Shown piece by piece: positions 27,344 through 37,791 of a stretch of DNA of 64,000 nucleotides. The position numbers and the translations under genes are program-made. The notes under the pieces are model-generated. The model did not search any database and was not told the DNA's origin. It worked only from the letters and a program-made list of their open reading frames with translations. Each line of letters begins with the position of its first letter. The first letter of the stretch is position 1. The stretch comes from Paramacrobiotus metropolitanus (taxonomy: Eukaryota; Tardigrada; Eutardigrada; Parachela; Macrobiotidae): NCBI RefSeq assembly GCF_019649055.1, contig NW_026570278.1:558001-622000 (forward strand). The letters are read 5' to 3'.

Positions 27344-29192
27344 TGCCACGGGTGGAACGCCGAGGTCCCTTCGAGGCTCCACTAAACAAACAAAACAGTG
27401 AGCAAAAAAATGAGCAAAATGCGACCCATTCGGCGGCATATAAACTATTGTTAACAATCACAAAATACACAAAAATTTGGCGAAATTAATGAGATCCATT
27501 CCGGTATGATGCGTTCCATTCCGGAGGCTTGATTTATCCTCCGATCACGACTTTTATTCCGCAGCTTGATCGGCACCCGCATCCGTCAACTTGTCGGTGT
27601 CAGCATCAGCAGGATCGGTAAAACGGCTCAGACGACAGCATTTAACGCTTCGCCAAGTACCTTATACGATGCAAATCGCATCGGCGACTCTTTCCATATT
27701 ATTATGGAATTTCGGCTTCTTCACCTTACGGTGTATTCGGCTTTTTATTGAGAACAAATTTGTCAGGCATTTCGCCCGTCGGCTTATCATTTCCGGCAAG
27801 TGTTGAGTATCTCAAACACATACATGTTGTACTCGTCAGCGGTCAGACAACGATCCGGTTTTTATCCCAAAGGATAGTACGGTAAAACTCGTACTCGGCT
27901 ATGGACATTTGCCCAGCGGTAATTTCACGAGTTACTTCTCGTCGAAGGTTTCTCAAGTCGGCGGGAAACACAGGTGTATTCACAATGCGTCGGCGGTGCA
28001 GCATTGAATGGCTGCATATCAGCTAGATAGCGGAAATCGGCACTGTTTGCATCAAAACAGTCGGTTATTGCTGTCCTTGCGATCGTTTGTACACCATATT
28101 GGTGTCGGCTTTATTCGGTCTGCAAATAAATTACAATAATTAATTTGCAATAATTGGTCGGCATTTATATTTTTATTTTTATCGACAATTTTACGGCGGA
28201 TTTTGTTCGGCACTTTTAAGTTTATTCGGCATTGTTCTGATAATTTTTCATCGGCATGGTAAATCTGGAGATGCTACGATCCCCGGCATTATTACTGTAA
28301 TAAATTACAGTGTCGGCTGAATTCCGGCAAAATACAAGGTTACGGGTTTATATCGTAATATAAACGGATATATTAATCGGCAAATTTACGGCGTTAATTC
28401 GGCAAAGAGGTACGGACCTCATAATACGGGGATTTGTGCATGGTCAACACGGAGATGTGTCCGTTCTCCTTTCAATCACACAATATTTCGGCAGTAATGT
28501 CTACTGTGAATAATTACAATGGTCGGCAGAGTAATAATTGTGAATTATAACTAACAATTATTCAGCTTTTTAACGGTGACATACTTATTTAATCGGCAAA
28601 TAATTCAATCGGCGCTACGTTCCCACAATCAATGCGAGAAGTACGGACCACAACATTTGTTGGTTAATAATCGGCAATGACGGCAATAGGTACGAACCTC
28701 AAGGTTACCGGGGATTGTACGAGAGGTACGAACCACGTATTAATTTAATTATACCACTACGTATAATTCAGCGGCAATTATCTCCATATCGGAGCGGCTA
28801 AATAAATCAACAATTTAATCGGCGAAAGTACGGGCCACTACGATAGTAATGGGGAATTTATTCGGCGAGAGGTATGGACCTCCTAATAAGGGATGTGATA
28901 AGAACCACTACAGTAGTGGAAATTATTTCGGCCAAAATTACGGATCACCATAATAAGGGGTGATTCAATAGGAGAGGTATGGACCTCATCGATGTGGTAA
29001 TTAAAGTCTCCATTTCGGAGCGGCTGATTTATAAAATTTCGGCAAGAAGTATGGACGACTGTATTAGCGGAGAATTTCCAAATCGGAACGGTTAATTCAT
29101 AAAGAATCGACAAGAGATATGGACCACAGTAATGGTCAAAATCGAGGGGAAATTATTCGACAAGTGGTATAAACCACACGGTAATCATAAAA
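27344..29192 (-). other. 3' untranslated region of the 11-kb element
   Basis: No ORF with support. AT-rich yet saturated with TCGGC (GCCGA on the sense strand), and from 28,400 with the hairpins listed separately. Confidence 0.7.
28407..29177 (-). repeat. Second hairpin family: GAGGT/ACCTC-type stems with ACGG/ATGG loops
   Basis: Clear members (plus-strand reading): 28407-28420 GAGGT/ACCTC loop ACGG; 28688-28699 AGGT/ACCT loop ACGA; 28869-28882 and 28974-28987 GAGGT/ACCTC loop ATGG; 29164-29177 GTGGT/ACCAC loop ATAA, a double compensatory change. Degenerate relatives lie near 28,645, 28,713, 28,827, 29,047 and 29,117. Spacing is irregular (about 70-200 bp). Confidence 0.65.
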
Positions 29193-32100
29193 TTATCGTA
29201 CATGTACATATCCCGTTTTACCACGGCGTACATGAAGTTTTAATTTTATCGGCTTTTTCTTGTTAATTTTGCGGCTATTATCGGCGGGAATTTGATTTTC
29301 CGGTTCCCACTGGTTATCGTCGCTTTCGACTTCGGCAATATTTTCGGCAGTATTGCCTACGGTTTCCGTAACTTCTTCAGTATCGGCTGGTATAAACGGC
29401 TCGGCATTAACGTTAAAACCATTCTCGGCTGTTTTCGGAATTTTCGAAGTAATTCCTTTGCGGTCTTCTTCGGTGGTGTTATAACGCTTGAGACGCTCGC
29501 AATTTACGATACGAGTTTCTCCCGGCTTGTCTTTGTTCTCAATTTCGACTGCGTTAGTATAGGGGAAACCGGTAACTTCCCATCTACCTCCGAATTTTTC
29601 ACGGAAAGATTCGGTTTCACCCTTCTTCTTCTCTCGCTTTAGAAGAACTAGTTCACCGATCTGATAATCATCTTCCCTACGTTTCTTATTGAAACGCTCG
29701 GCAGTTTTAACAAATTCGTCTCGAATATAGATTTCGGCTAATTCATGCGCTCTGGCCAAATTATGGCGAAATTCATCCATATATTCGGCTATCGATGCAT
29801 GGTCGGCTGGTATATTGGTCTTAGTGACCGTATCGGCTGGAATAACTTGCTCGCGTCCATACAACATATAATACGGCGACATACGAGTAGTTTTATTTTG
29901 GACACGATTTTTAGCGGCTATTACGAACGGAAGAATGGTGTCCCAATTCTTTTCCCGTCCGTCGGCGGCATACATTACTAACGAATCAGCAATAGTTTGC
30001 ATCTGACGTTCGACTAATCCTCTACCAATAGGATGGTAGGCGGCACCAAAATGATGCTGAATCTTCAAGCGATGATTAATCGCTTCAAGAAGTTTATTAT
30101 GGAAATGAGTTCCACGATCGGTATTCAAAATGTGCGGCGTGCCATATGGCAAAAATACGTCGTGAATAAGGAAACTTGCTACGGTTTCCTTTTTCGCATT
30201 AGGAATCGGCTTAGCTATTACGAACTTAGTTAATTCGTCAATAGCAACGGCGATATACGTATTACCTCGTGGGGAAATCGGCAAAGGACCTTTTAAATCG
30301 ACTTGTACGCGGAACCACGGGGCTCCTATAGCTATCTGTTGTAGCTTACCCGGCGGTGCCTTCCGTTCGGTTTTACGGTGTTGGCACAAATAACAATTGC
30401 GTACGTATTTATCAATATCGGCTACCATACCGTCCCAATAATAGCGAAGTGCTATTGCTTGGTACGTCTTCAGTGGACCTAGATGTCCACTGGCCGGCGT
30501 ATCGTGCATAGCATGCATTATATCAACACGCATATGCTTCGGCACGACGAACCGTCGATCAAGGCGGCCGTCTTTTTCGGTTATTCGGTACAAGACTCCG
30601 TTCCACAACTCAAAGTTCGGATCTCGTTTAATTAAATGAGTACTTTCGGCTCGGCCCTGAAGGGCATGAATACGCTTTTCGACTACAGAATCTTTTTCCT
30701 GTTCGGCTCGATAATATTTAAAATTATCTTCATCTTCGTCGTGTTCGGCTGGGTCGGTAATAGTAACTACACGAATAGTCGGAGTACTAAACTTCCGATC
30801 CTTCATATCGTCCCAGTCGTCATCGTCGGCGGTCTCGACCGGCGGTCCAACAGGATGACGGCTTAGGGCGTCGGCGTTATCGCATTGCTTGCCCGGCCGA
30901 TACTGAATAGTCATCTTGTGACTACTTAACTGGAGAGCCCAGCGGGTAAGGCGACCGTTAAGGCCTTCCTTTCTCGACACGGAGCGTAACAAATTTGTTA
31001 ACGCTTGATGATCGGTTTGCACATAGAAGTGCGAATATTCGATAAAATGTCGGAACTTACGGCATGCGAATACCACAGCCATACATTCCAACTCGGTAAT
31101 CGGATATTTACGTTCGGCGTCGGTTAAAAGCTTGCTAGCATACACAATAGGATGACCATCCTGATGTAGGATAGCTCCTATTCCTATTGTGCTAGCATCG
31201 CATTCGATAACTGTCGGCTTATTCGGATCGAATTTTACAAGTACCGGCGCGTTAATCAAAGCATTCTTTAGATCAACAAATTCGGCGTCATGTTCGGCTT
31301 TCCATTTATTCTTGACATCGATTTCGCCCTTTAACAGGCCATACATAGCTCGGGTGCGGCTAGCGAAGTCCTTAACGAACTTCCGGTAATAGTTACATAA
31401 ACCAAGAAAAGATCGAAGATCCTTCTCAGTTTGCGGCTTCGGATATTGCTGAATAGCGGAGATTTTCTCCGGATCGGTTTTAATTCCGGCTTTAGACACT
31501 ATGTGTCCAAGAAAGTGCAACTCGGTTTCACCGACGTGGCACTTACTCGGCTTAAGCGTGAAGCCCACTTTTACAAGGCATTCACACATTAATCGGATCT
31601 TACGAATCAAATCGTCGAAATCCTTAGCGGCTACAATGATATCGTCAAGATATGCGAAAATGTTTTCATTACGTACTCCAAGAAGAGCCTTATTCATGGT
31701 CTCTTGGAACGTAGCCGGCCCATTGCACACGCCGAAAGGCATGCGTAAGAATTCAAAAAGACCGTCTTGCGTTATAAACGCAGTCTTTTCAATTGAATCT
31801 TCGGCCATCTGTATCTGCCAAAACCCGGCATTACAGTCGACACCTACATAGTACTCATTATCGGCTACGGATTGAAGTAATTCATCCGGTGACGGCAAAG
31901 GATAATTATTCTTTTTGGTTACATCATTCAATTTGATGTAATTTACGCAGAAACGCGTACCGGTAGAACCGTCTGGATTCTTCTTAGAAGCCAGCACAAC
32001 TGGGAAACACCAGTTGCTGTTCGACCGGCGAATAATTCCTTTTTCGAGCATTTCTTTAACATGCTCTTCGATTATTTCCCGTCCTCGCCAAGAGGTACGG

Positions 32101-32234
32101 TGCGGCTTACATTTAATCGGCAGGGTATCACCCGTATCGATATGGTGCTTTACTATTGTAACATCACCAAATGGTCGGCGTTTAGTAGCGAAGAGGTCGG
32201 GATATTCAAGAAATACTTCCTTGATCTTCGCTAT
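29193..32234 (-). CDS. pol: Pol: reverse transcriptase, RNase H, integrase of the 11-kb element
   Basis: The frame is continuous with the protease ORF except for one TAA at 32235-32237. RT motifs present are FCVNYIKLND, MPFGVCNGPATF and AYLDDII. RNase H has ECDASTIGIGAIL and TELECMAVVFA. Integrase has HLGPLKT...CYLCQHRK (H2C2) and a DD35E core: QVDLKGP, NTDRGTHF and GLVERQ, with 35 residues between the last D and E. The tail has a small SH3/chromo-like segment (GGRWEVTGFPY). It has no other stops or frameshifts and about 60% similarity by eye to the pol at 1-4765 over RT. Apart from the upstream stop, it looks functional. Confidence 0.93.
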   Translation of the reverse strand: MAKIKEVFLEYPDLFATKRRPFGDVTIVKHHIDTGDTLPIKCKPHRTSWRGREIIEEHVKEMLEKGIIRRSNSNWCFPVVLASKKNPDGSTGTRFCVNYIKLNDVTKKNNYPLPSPDELLQSVADNEYYVGVDCNAGFWQIQMAEDSIEKTAFITQDGLFEFLRMPFGVCNGPATFQETMNKALLGVRNENIFAYLDDIIVAAKDFDDLIRKIRLMCECLVKVGFTLKPSKCHVGETELHFLGHIVSKAGIKTDPEKISAIQQYPKPQTEKDLRSFLGLCNYYRKFVKDFASRTRAMYGLLKGEIDVKNKWKAEHDAEFVDLKNALINAPVLVKFDPNKPTVIECDASTIGIGAILHQDGHPIVYASKLLTDAERKYPITELECMAVVFACRKFRHFIEYSHFYVQTDHQALTNLLRSVSRKEGLNGRLTRWALQLSSHKMTIQYRPGKQCDNADALSRHPVGPPVETADDDDWDDMKDRKFSTPTIRVVTITDPAEHDEDEDNFKYYRAEQEKDSVVEKRIHALQGRAESTHLIKRDPNFELWNGVLYRITEKDGRLDRRFVVPKHMRVDIMHAMHDTPASGHLGPLKTYQAIALRYYWDGMVADIDKYVRNCYLCQHRKTERKAPPGKLQQIAIGAPWFRVQVDLKGPLPISPRGNTYIAVAIDELTKFVIAKPIPNAKKETVASFLIHDVFLPYGTPHILNTDRGTHFHNKLLEAINHRLKIQHHFGAAYHPIGRGLVERQMQTIADSLVMYAADGREKNWDTILPFVIAAKNRVQNKTTRMSPYYMLYGREQVIPADTVTKTNIPADHASIAEYMDEFRHNLARAHELAEIYIRDEFVKTAERFNKKRREDDYQIGELVLLKREKKKGETESFREKFGGRWEVTGFPYTNAVEIENKDKPGETRIVNCERLKRYNTTEEDRKGITSKIPKTAENGFNVNAEPFIPADTEEVTETVGNTAENIAEVESDDNQWEPENQIPADNSRKINKKKPIKLKLHVRRGKTGYVHVR

Positions 32235-34142
32235 TTACTCGGCTGTTAGCTTAGAATTAATCTTAAGCGCATCAACGGCTTCACGAATCTCTTGTTGTTC
32301 TTCCGGCGTCCGTTCGGCTAATAAGACCGAATTAATACAAATTTCATCGGCTTCAATATCCTCATACGGCTCTAAGTATCCGATGAGTTGTCCTTTCTTA
32401 ATGGACTTTCGGCTATTATGGAAATTGAACAATGCTAGTTCAAATTTCCCATTGATCGGCTTCACAATACCTTCTACCGGCTTAACATGCCTCTCCATGT
32501 ACACATGTGGGCTCGGCAGAAACATAAACTTGTCAGTTGAAAACTTTTCGGCTGGGTCGAATCGTGCTACTACTGTAGCCATATTTGTACCAGGATTAAT
32601 TAGGATTTTGTCGGTAGCGAACACCTTATTCGATTGGAGGCGTTGGCCACGGAAAGTTGATTCTACTTTAGGGGACTCGGAAAATTCCCAAGTCAATTTA
32701 TTAGCGGCGGGGTCAGTGTGCACTTCTGATTCCCTATTATTCGGCGCAGATTCGGTATTGACTACCGGCTCTACATTCACAATAATTAGCTTGGATGCAT
32801 CCATATTTGTTCGCTTTCTGAATAGCTTTTTAGTGGTCCTCGGTACATTAGTAGCTACATTAGCGACATGATTCGGCTCGTTAGATTCGACGTTCGCATT
32901 ATTACATGCGACATTATCGTTCGGCTTTAATTGTGATCTACATTCTGTAGTCGGCTCGTCTTTACTAAATTCCATTACTGACGCCATGGGATGGAAATGT
33001 ACCCGAGGCGCTCGGTTGCATTTAGTCATGCCTTCCGTTTCTGGAGGCATATTACTCGGCTTATATTTCGGCTTTAATCGATATGGCAACTTAACAGTTG
33101 CTTCCGGCTTTACTTTAATCTGCTCATCTAGGTCGGCACGGAGAGCATACGGTACATCAAATTTAAAATGCTCAAATGCTTCCTTCAACTTTGTTTGCTT
33201 CTCTAATAACAAGAGGTATTCATCCGTAAAAGCGGAATCATTACTGTTAATTAATTTTTCGGCTTGTTCGGGACTCATGCCCGGAATCGGCGCGGTGTCG
33301 TCTCCTAAGACAAGAATATCTTGTCTGGACTTATGGGCTAATTCCGTTAGTTCTTGTACTTCGACAACAAAAACCCGGTATTCCTGCCATAATTTGGCAA
33401 ACGACTTTTTCGGCGGCGGTAGTTTAATTTTCCTTTTGCCCGTGGCTTTTGTCACGGGTATCGGAACGATTTCGGCTTTAGGGGTCGGCTCTTTAGGAAT
33501 AGTAGTAGCATTAATAGTAGGTTCCGATGCCACGGGTATCGGAACAATTTCTTCAATAATATTCGGCTTTATTGGTTGGATAGCTATCGGCTGAATTACA
33601 ACAGTGTTAATCCTACGGATGCACTGCAATTCGTTATTACGGACAGTATAGAGAGTACCAGCCAAGAAGCCTTGGCCCAATAGTACTTTAGTATCGTCGA
33701 CGGTCGGCTTAATATAGAAGGTATGGTCGGTCGATTGATTAAAGATATGTACCTTTACTACACAGTAGTAGGTAACTAAGAACCCGCACATACCTCCTAT
33801 TCCTCGAATATTAAGCGGCTTAATTAGGGGAAATTTTTCTACTTTTAGTTCATCCACAAACTCATTCGAAATGAGTGATGTCTCGGCTCCAGTATCAACC
33901 ATAACTTGAACGCTACGGCCATTAATAAACGCCCACTGCGTTAGCGGTGGTGCTCGGCTTGGTTCTCTAGTAGAATCGACAGTAGAATAATCGAGATTGA
34001 TTTCGTTAATAATCGGCTCAGGTAGATCGGTCGCTTCGGTGATTCGGATACCACTAATTGTTATAGATTCAGTAGTATCCGGCGGTTCACCAGGCAACGG
34101 GGAAGTACTGCCGGCGGTTACTCCCCGTTGTCGTTTTCCTGG
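32235..34142 (-). CDS. pro: Protease-containing region of Gag-Pro-Pol
   Basis: Frame open from 34142. The retropepsin active site VMVDTGAETSLIS lies at residues about 63-75, counted from 34097, with a second conserved block VLLGQGFL about 75 residues later. About 450 residues of low-similarity spacer follow before the RT. The frame is -1 relative to gag and overlaps its end by 25 nt. It ends at a TAA (32235-32237) exactly where the related giant-element pol has a Gln codon in an aligned LT(A/D)E context. Confidence 0.85.
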   Translation of the reverse strand, partial: PGKRQRGVTAGSTSPLPGEPPDTTESITISGIRITEATDLPEPIINEINLDYSTVDSTREPSRAPPLTQWAFINGRSVQVMVDTGAETSLISNEFVDELKVEKFPLIKPLNIRGIGGMCGFLVTYYCVVKVHIFNQSTDHTFYIKPTVDDTKVLLGQGFLAGTLYTVRNNELQCIRRINTVVIQPIAIQPIKPNIIEEIVPIPVASEPTINATTIPKEPTPKAEIVPIPVTKATGKRKIKLPPPKKSFAKLWQEYRVFVVEVQELTELAHKSRQDILVLGDDTAPIPGMSPEQAEKLINSNDSAFTDEYLLLLEKQTKLKEAFEHFKFDVPYALRADLDEQIKVKPEATVKLPYRLKPKYKPSNMPPETEGMTKCNRAPRVHFHPMASVMEFSKDEPTTECRSQLKPNDNVACNNANVESNEPNHVANVATNVPRTTKKLFRKRTNMDASKLIIVNVEPVVNTESAPNNRESEVHTDPAANKLTWEFSESPKVESTFRGQRLQSNKVFATDKILINPGTNMATVVARFDPAEKFSTDKFMFLPSPHVYMERHVKPVEGIVKPINGKFELALFNFHNSRKSIKKGQLIGYLEPYEDIEADEICINSVLLAERTPEEQQEIREAVDALKINSKLTAE

Positions 34143-36439
34143 TTACTTGCGGAGGCAGCAAAGAAACTCTGCTGCGGCGGCGGTGAGTGCGACGTCGGCC
34201 TCGGACCATACGATCGGCCCGGGCCTTGGCCACGCGACTGTGAATTGTTTCGGGAGCGGTCACCGTTAGGCGAGCTTGCTCCGCTTCCGGCTTGGCTTCG
34301 GCTGCGGAAATCCCGGGCGTACCGGCGATTCCCAGTTACCGGATCATGGTACGACAAATAGATTGGGTTTTCGGCTCGCGGGACGTCTTTAAACTGGCAT
34401 GCCTCAAAGTAGTGCCCGCAGACATCGCACTGCTGGCAGTACTCGACTACTCGGCCGTTTCTCATTTCCTTTTCCAACCGTGGAGTCCGGTTAGTATTCT
34501 CTGGAATACGTCCAGAGTTCTCGGCCCACAATCGGTTACGGCTCGGCTGTTGGTTATTATTATTATTACCGGCTGGCCTAATATTACCGTTACCATTATC
34601 ATTATTAGCTGGTCGGTTCGGTCGGCGATTATTCCCAATATTGGGACGCGGTGGGCTAGCAGCTGCTGCCGCATAGCTCATCGGCTTCGGCTGGGTCTGT
34701 ACTATACGAACGGTTACAGAATCGGAGTCTTGTTGTTTACGCTTACTACCGACTGGTATCACGTACTTGTCGGGATTACTCGCCGTCAAGTACCTGATCT
34801 TTTCGAGAAATTCTTCCGGCGTACGAGGATCCATGCCCTCGATTTTGTCATGCAAGGTTGCATGCGACTTTATTCCTTTTACTAGAAAGGTGACAAATTG
34901 TCCCGGCGTGCCGGCATAACCTGCCTTGTCTCTCAGCGTCATCATCGCTTGAAAGAAACTCTCAAGTGATTCCTGACCTGGTCGGTATGTTCGGTTAGTT
35001 AGTTCGGACAACGCATTAACAGAGCGTCTGGTATCTCCGAACCGCGCGACCAGTTGATCGCGCCACTCCCGGTACGTAGTCGGCTTATTGACGGACGTTA
35101 GCAGACCATTGTACCATATGATCGCCTCGTCCTTTAGGCAGTAAGCGAGCTCGGCAACCCTACGCTCGTCACTGACCCAGCGGTTCTCCTTAGCGGCTTG
35201 TTCAAATTTAATAAGGAAGCTATCGATGTCTTCCTTACTGCCATTGTACGACGGCCTTGGAACCGGCTGTCGTATGGCATCGGCTAGATCGGCTTTTCGT
35301 AGTGGACTATTAGTTCGGCTTGTCCGCTTATCAAGCTTACTCAGCTCGTCCCGCAGGACCTCGCGGATGATAACTGCTTCGGCTTGGGAAACTTGCTGTT
35401 TGCTAATGCGGTCGGCTGTACTATGGGCCGACTCCATGCGGGAGTGCGTGGTCTCGGTCTGACCAGTACGCACTCTGGTAGGCGGCCTTTCATCGTATTC
35501 CATTTGATTCTCGGCGGCGGCCATCATCTGTTGATACGTTGTCAGCAGATTGTTATACATATCAACAAGTTTGTTAAAATCTAACCGGCTTTTTTCGGCT
35601 GCAACGCTCGACGATTCCTTTTCGGACTTCAGTTCGGCTTTTAATTGTTTTATCGTATTATCGCGGTCGACTACATGGGCACCGAGCCCGACGGCAGCAT
35701 CACTTGCTTTCTTATATTTACCGTTGGCAACCCGTAGCTGCTCCTTCAGGTTGTCCTGCTCGGCTGTTAAATCAGCGACCGCCTTATTTCGGATGGCGAG
35801 ACACTGTTCGGCTTGTTCGAGTCGGATACGCAACTCTGATACTTGGTTTTGCATATCGACAACGGCTTCGGTTGCCTGCATTAAAAGACTCACTTTAGCA
35901 GGGTTCTCTGTTGTCGGCGGTATTTTCATAACAGGCGTCAAGTCCTTCCCCATAACCTTATCGATAAGGCTGGGACTTGAGTGCGCCTTCGGCAAAATCG
36001 GTATGACTGTAGGCGGCTCATCATCATCTTCTGACGTATCGACCGGCTTACTAGATTCGGCTTCACTAATATTGATGAGCGGAACCGACGAAGACTTCGA
36101 CATGGTCGGCGATGATTCTTCATCTAGGTTCATATGAACCACCGGCGAGGTCGGCTGTACTACCGAATCAGGTATCGGTAGGTCGGCTAATGGCGGCCTA
36201 TTATTTACCACTCGCTTCTTTACTTGTGGTAGTTCTTGGTGCACTATCGCTTCACCACCGGCAGCTATCTGTTTGGCTTTATTTCGAGTAATCTTCCCTG
36301 CGGGGTTATCGTTCGCCCCGCTGGGCCGGCTAGCATCATTCGCTTCGGCTTGGTTCGGCTGGTTCCGGATAATCCGGTCGGCTGTTTTGATCAAACCATT
36401 GGCAAATTGTCTTGCCTTATTCAAAGGAGTTCGATGCAT
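34118..36439 (-). CDS. gag: Gag polyprotein of the 11-kb element
   Basis: First in-frame ATG is at 36439, but coding-like sequence stays open to 36625 without an ATG. The N-terminal half is Ser/Asn/Pro-rich, followed by a coiled coil (about 220-330 from the ATG). A retrotransposon-gag capsid-like region comes next (WYNGLL, YREWRDQLVARFGD, RPGQESLESFFQAM...). Near the C-terminus is a perfect CX2CX4HX4C zinc knuckle (CQQC, H, final C at about 700). The Ser/Arg/Gly-rich tail ends ENDNGE. Gag normally packages element RNA through the knuckle, relevant to the hairpins in this element. Confidence 0.9.
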   Translation of the reverse strand: MHRTPLNKARQFANGLIKTADRIIRNQPNQAEANDASRPSGANDNPAGKITRNKAKQIAAGGEAIVHQELPQVKKRVVNNRPPLADLPIPDSVVQPTSPVVHMNLDEESSPTMSKSSSVPLINISEAESSKPVDTSEDDDEPPTVIPILPKAHSSPSLIDKVMGKDLTPVMKIPPTTENPAKVSLLMQATEAVVDMQNQVSELRIRLEQAEQCLAIRNKAVADLTAEQDNLKEQLRVANGKYKKASDAAVGLGAHVVDRDNTIKQLKAELKSEKESSSVAAEKSRLDFNKLVDMYNNLLTTYQQMMAAAENQMEYDERPPTRVRTGQTETTHSRMESAHSTADRISKQQVSQAEAVIIREVLRDELSKLDKRTSRTNSPLRKADLADAIRQPVPRPSYNGSKEDIDSFLIKFEQAAKENRWVSDERRVAELAYCLKDEAIIWYNGLLTSVNKPTTYREWRDQLVARFGDTRRSVNALSELTNRTYRPGQESLESFFQAMMTLRDKAGYAGTPGQFVTFLVKGIKSHATLHDKIEGMDPRTPEEFLEKIRYLTASNPDKYVIPVGSKRKQQDSDSVTVRIVQTQPKPMSYAAAAASPPRPNIGNNRRPNRPANNDNGNGNIRPAGNNNNNQQPSRNRLWAENSGRIPENTNRTPRLEKEMRNGRVVEYCQQCDVCGHYFEACQFKDVPRAENPIYLSYHDPVTGNRRYARDFRSRSQAGSGASSPNGDRSRNNSQSRGQGPGRSYGPRPTSHSPPPQQSFFAASASNQENDNGE
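34133..34139 (-). promoter_or_regulatory. Candidate -1 frameshift site between gag and pro
   Basis: The pro frame (-1) is open only from 34142, and gag stops at 34118. That 25-nt overlap contains G-GAA-AAC in the gag frame, a near-canonical slippery heptamer. A stop in the -1 frame at 34143-34145 limits the window tightly to this site. Confidence 0.5.
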
Positions 36440-36625
36440 ATCGGCGGTATTATTAAAGTACAATCGATAATTATTGCGATTGTATTCTAATAATGAATAC
36501 GGCAATCCAAATGGTTTTTTATTTTCGACTTCCCATAAATGGGTCGGTATGAAGTCAACTAAATCACAAAACGATTTCCGATCAAAGTGAAAGGAAAGTA
36601 ATCGTGTAATTTCGGCGGTTATTAT

Positions 36626-37791
36626 CTATAATTATTAAGCGGTAACACTTTCGGCTCCCTATAGATAGCGCTGATACAATCGGCACTCCATAGCTTTCAA
36701 TACTTAAATTATTGAAATGAATCAATAACTGAACGGCAATATTGCACGGTAGCTTTTCAGCTTTCCGTATTCGGTCAAATTGCAGCGAGAAGGTTGATAA
36801 ACCTTCTTCGCTGTCCGGCACCTCAGGCCTGGATGGCCTTTAAATTTTCGCGATAAAATCTGCGATGCAGATCGGTTTACTCAGTAGACGTAAGGGCGCA
36901 TAATTCCCAATACCTCCACTGAAATAAAAATAAAACAATATCGGCTATCGGCGATTTTTTTGATTCCTCAAATTACTAGGGATTATTGTTATAATTTCGA
37001 TATTTTTATCGGCAGTTATTCGGCATTAATTACTTACAGTATGAACTGTAATATCGACTTACGGGAAATAGACCGTCAATGCGCTCAGACATGGAAAGAA
37101 TATTTCCCGTGTTTCGACAAAAGTTTTACGGCGTTAATCGGCTGATAAACTATTAATAATTTATCACGAGAATTGTAGAAAGCGATTCTACAAAAATCGA
37201 AATAATCGGCTGCAGCTATTGCTGAATTTAATATTAATTTCCATGACGGAAATCGACGGCAATATCGGCGATATTCAACAAAAATTTGATGAAGTACGGT
37301 TGCCTCTAAAGCTTCCGTTTTCGGCAATTAATTTACGGCAAATCACAACAATCCTTTCGGAAAATTGTTCGGCAAAATTAGTCATAAGACCACATCGGTT
37401 TCTGCAAGTTTTGCAGACGGCTTACCTGCACTGACACGACGTGACGTTGTGCGATGCGGTGCGTTCGGTGTGCTGCTTTCTGCCTGTCGTCTGGAACGCA
37501 GGATCTCGTTTCCGCTTTTCTGCTCCTCCACAGAAGAACCCCCAGAAACTGGTCGTTCCTCCGATATATGAGGGAGACAGGTTTCGGCTGGTAGTGGGGA
37601 GAAATCAGCTCCGGTCCTTCGCGATGCGTCGGGATACGGTGCTGATGTTTCCGGGTTTTCGATACGGCTATACTCCACACTGCGCTGTAGCGTTGGCGTG
37701 GAATCCGGTAGACCGTACAGGGAATTCGGCTGTGCGCGCAGTTGATATCGCGCGGTCGTGATATGAAAAATTAAAGGGATGCGGAGATCGA
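36626..37791 (-). other. 5' leader of the 11-kb element
   Basis: About 1.1 kb between the primer-binding site and gag. It has no supported ORF and about a dozen TCGGC words in 36,600-37,400. The part nearest the LTR (37,440-37,760) is more GC-rich. Confidence 0.6.

Noticed and set aside
27038-27345. Short ORFs repeated at 27.1 and 37.9 kb as a duplicated gene
   Set aside because: They are the two LTRs of the 11-kb element.
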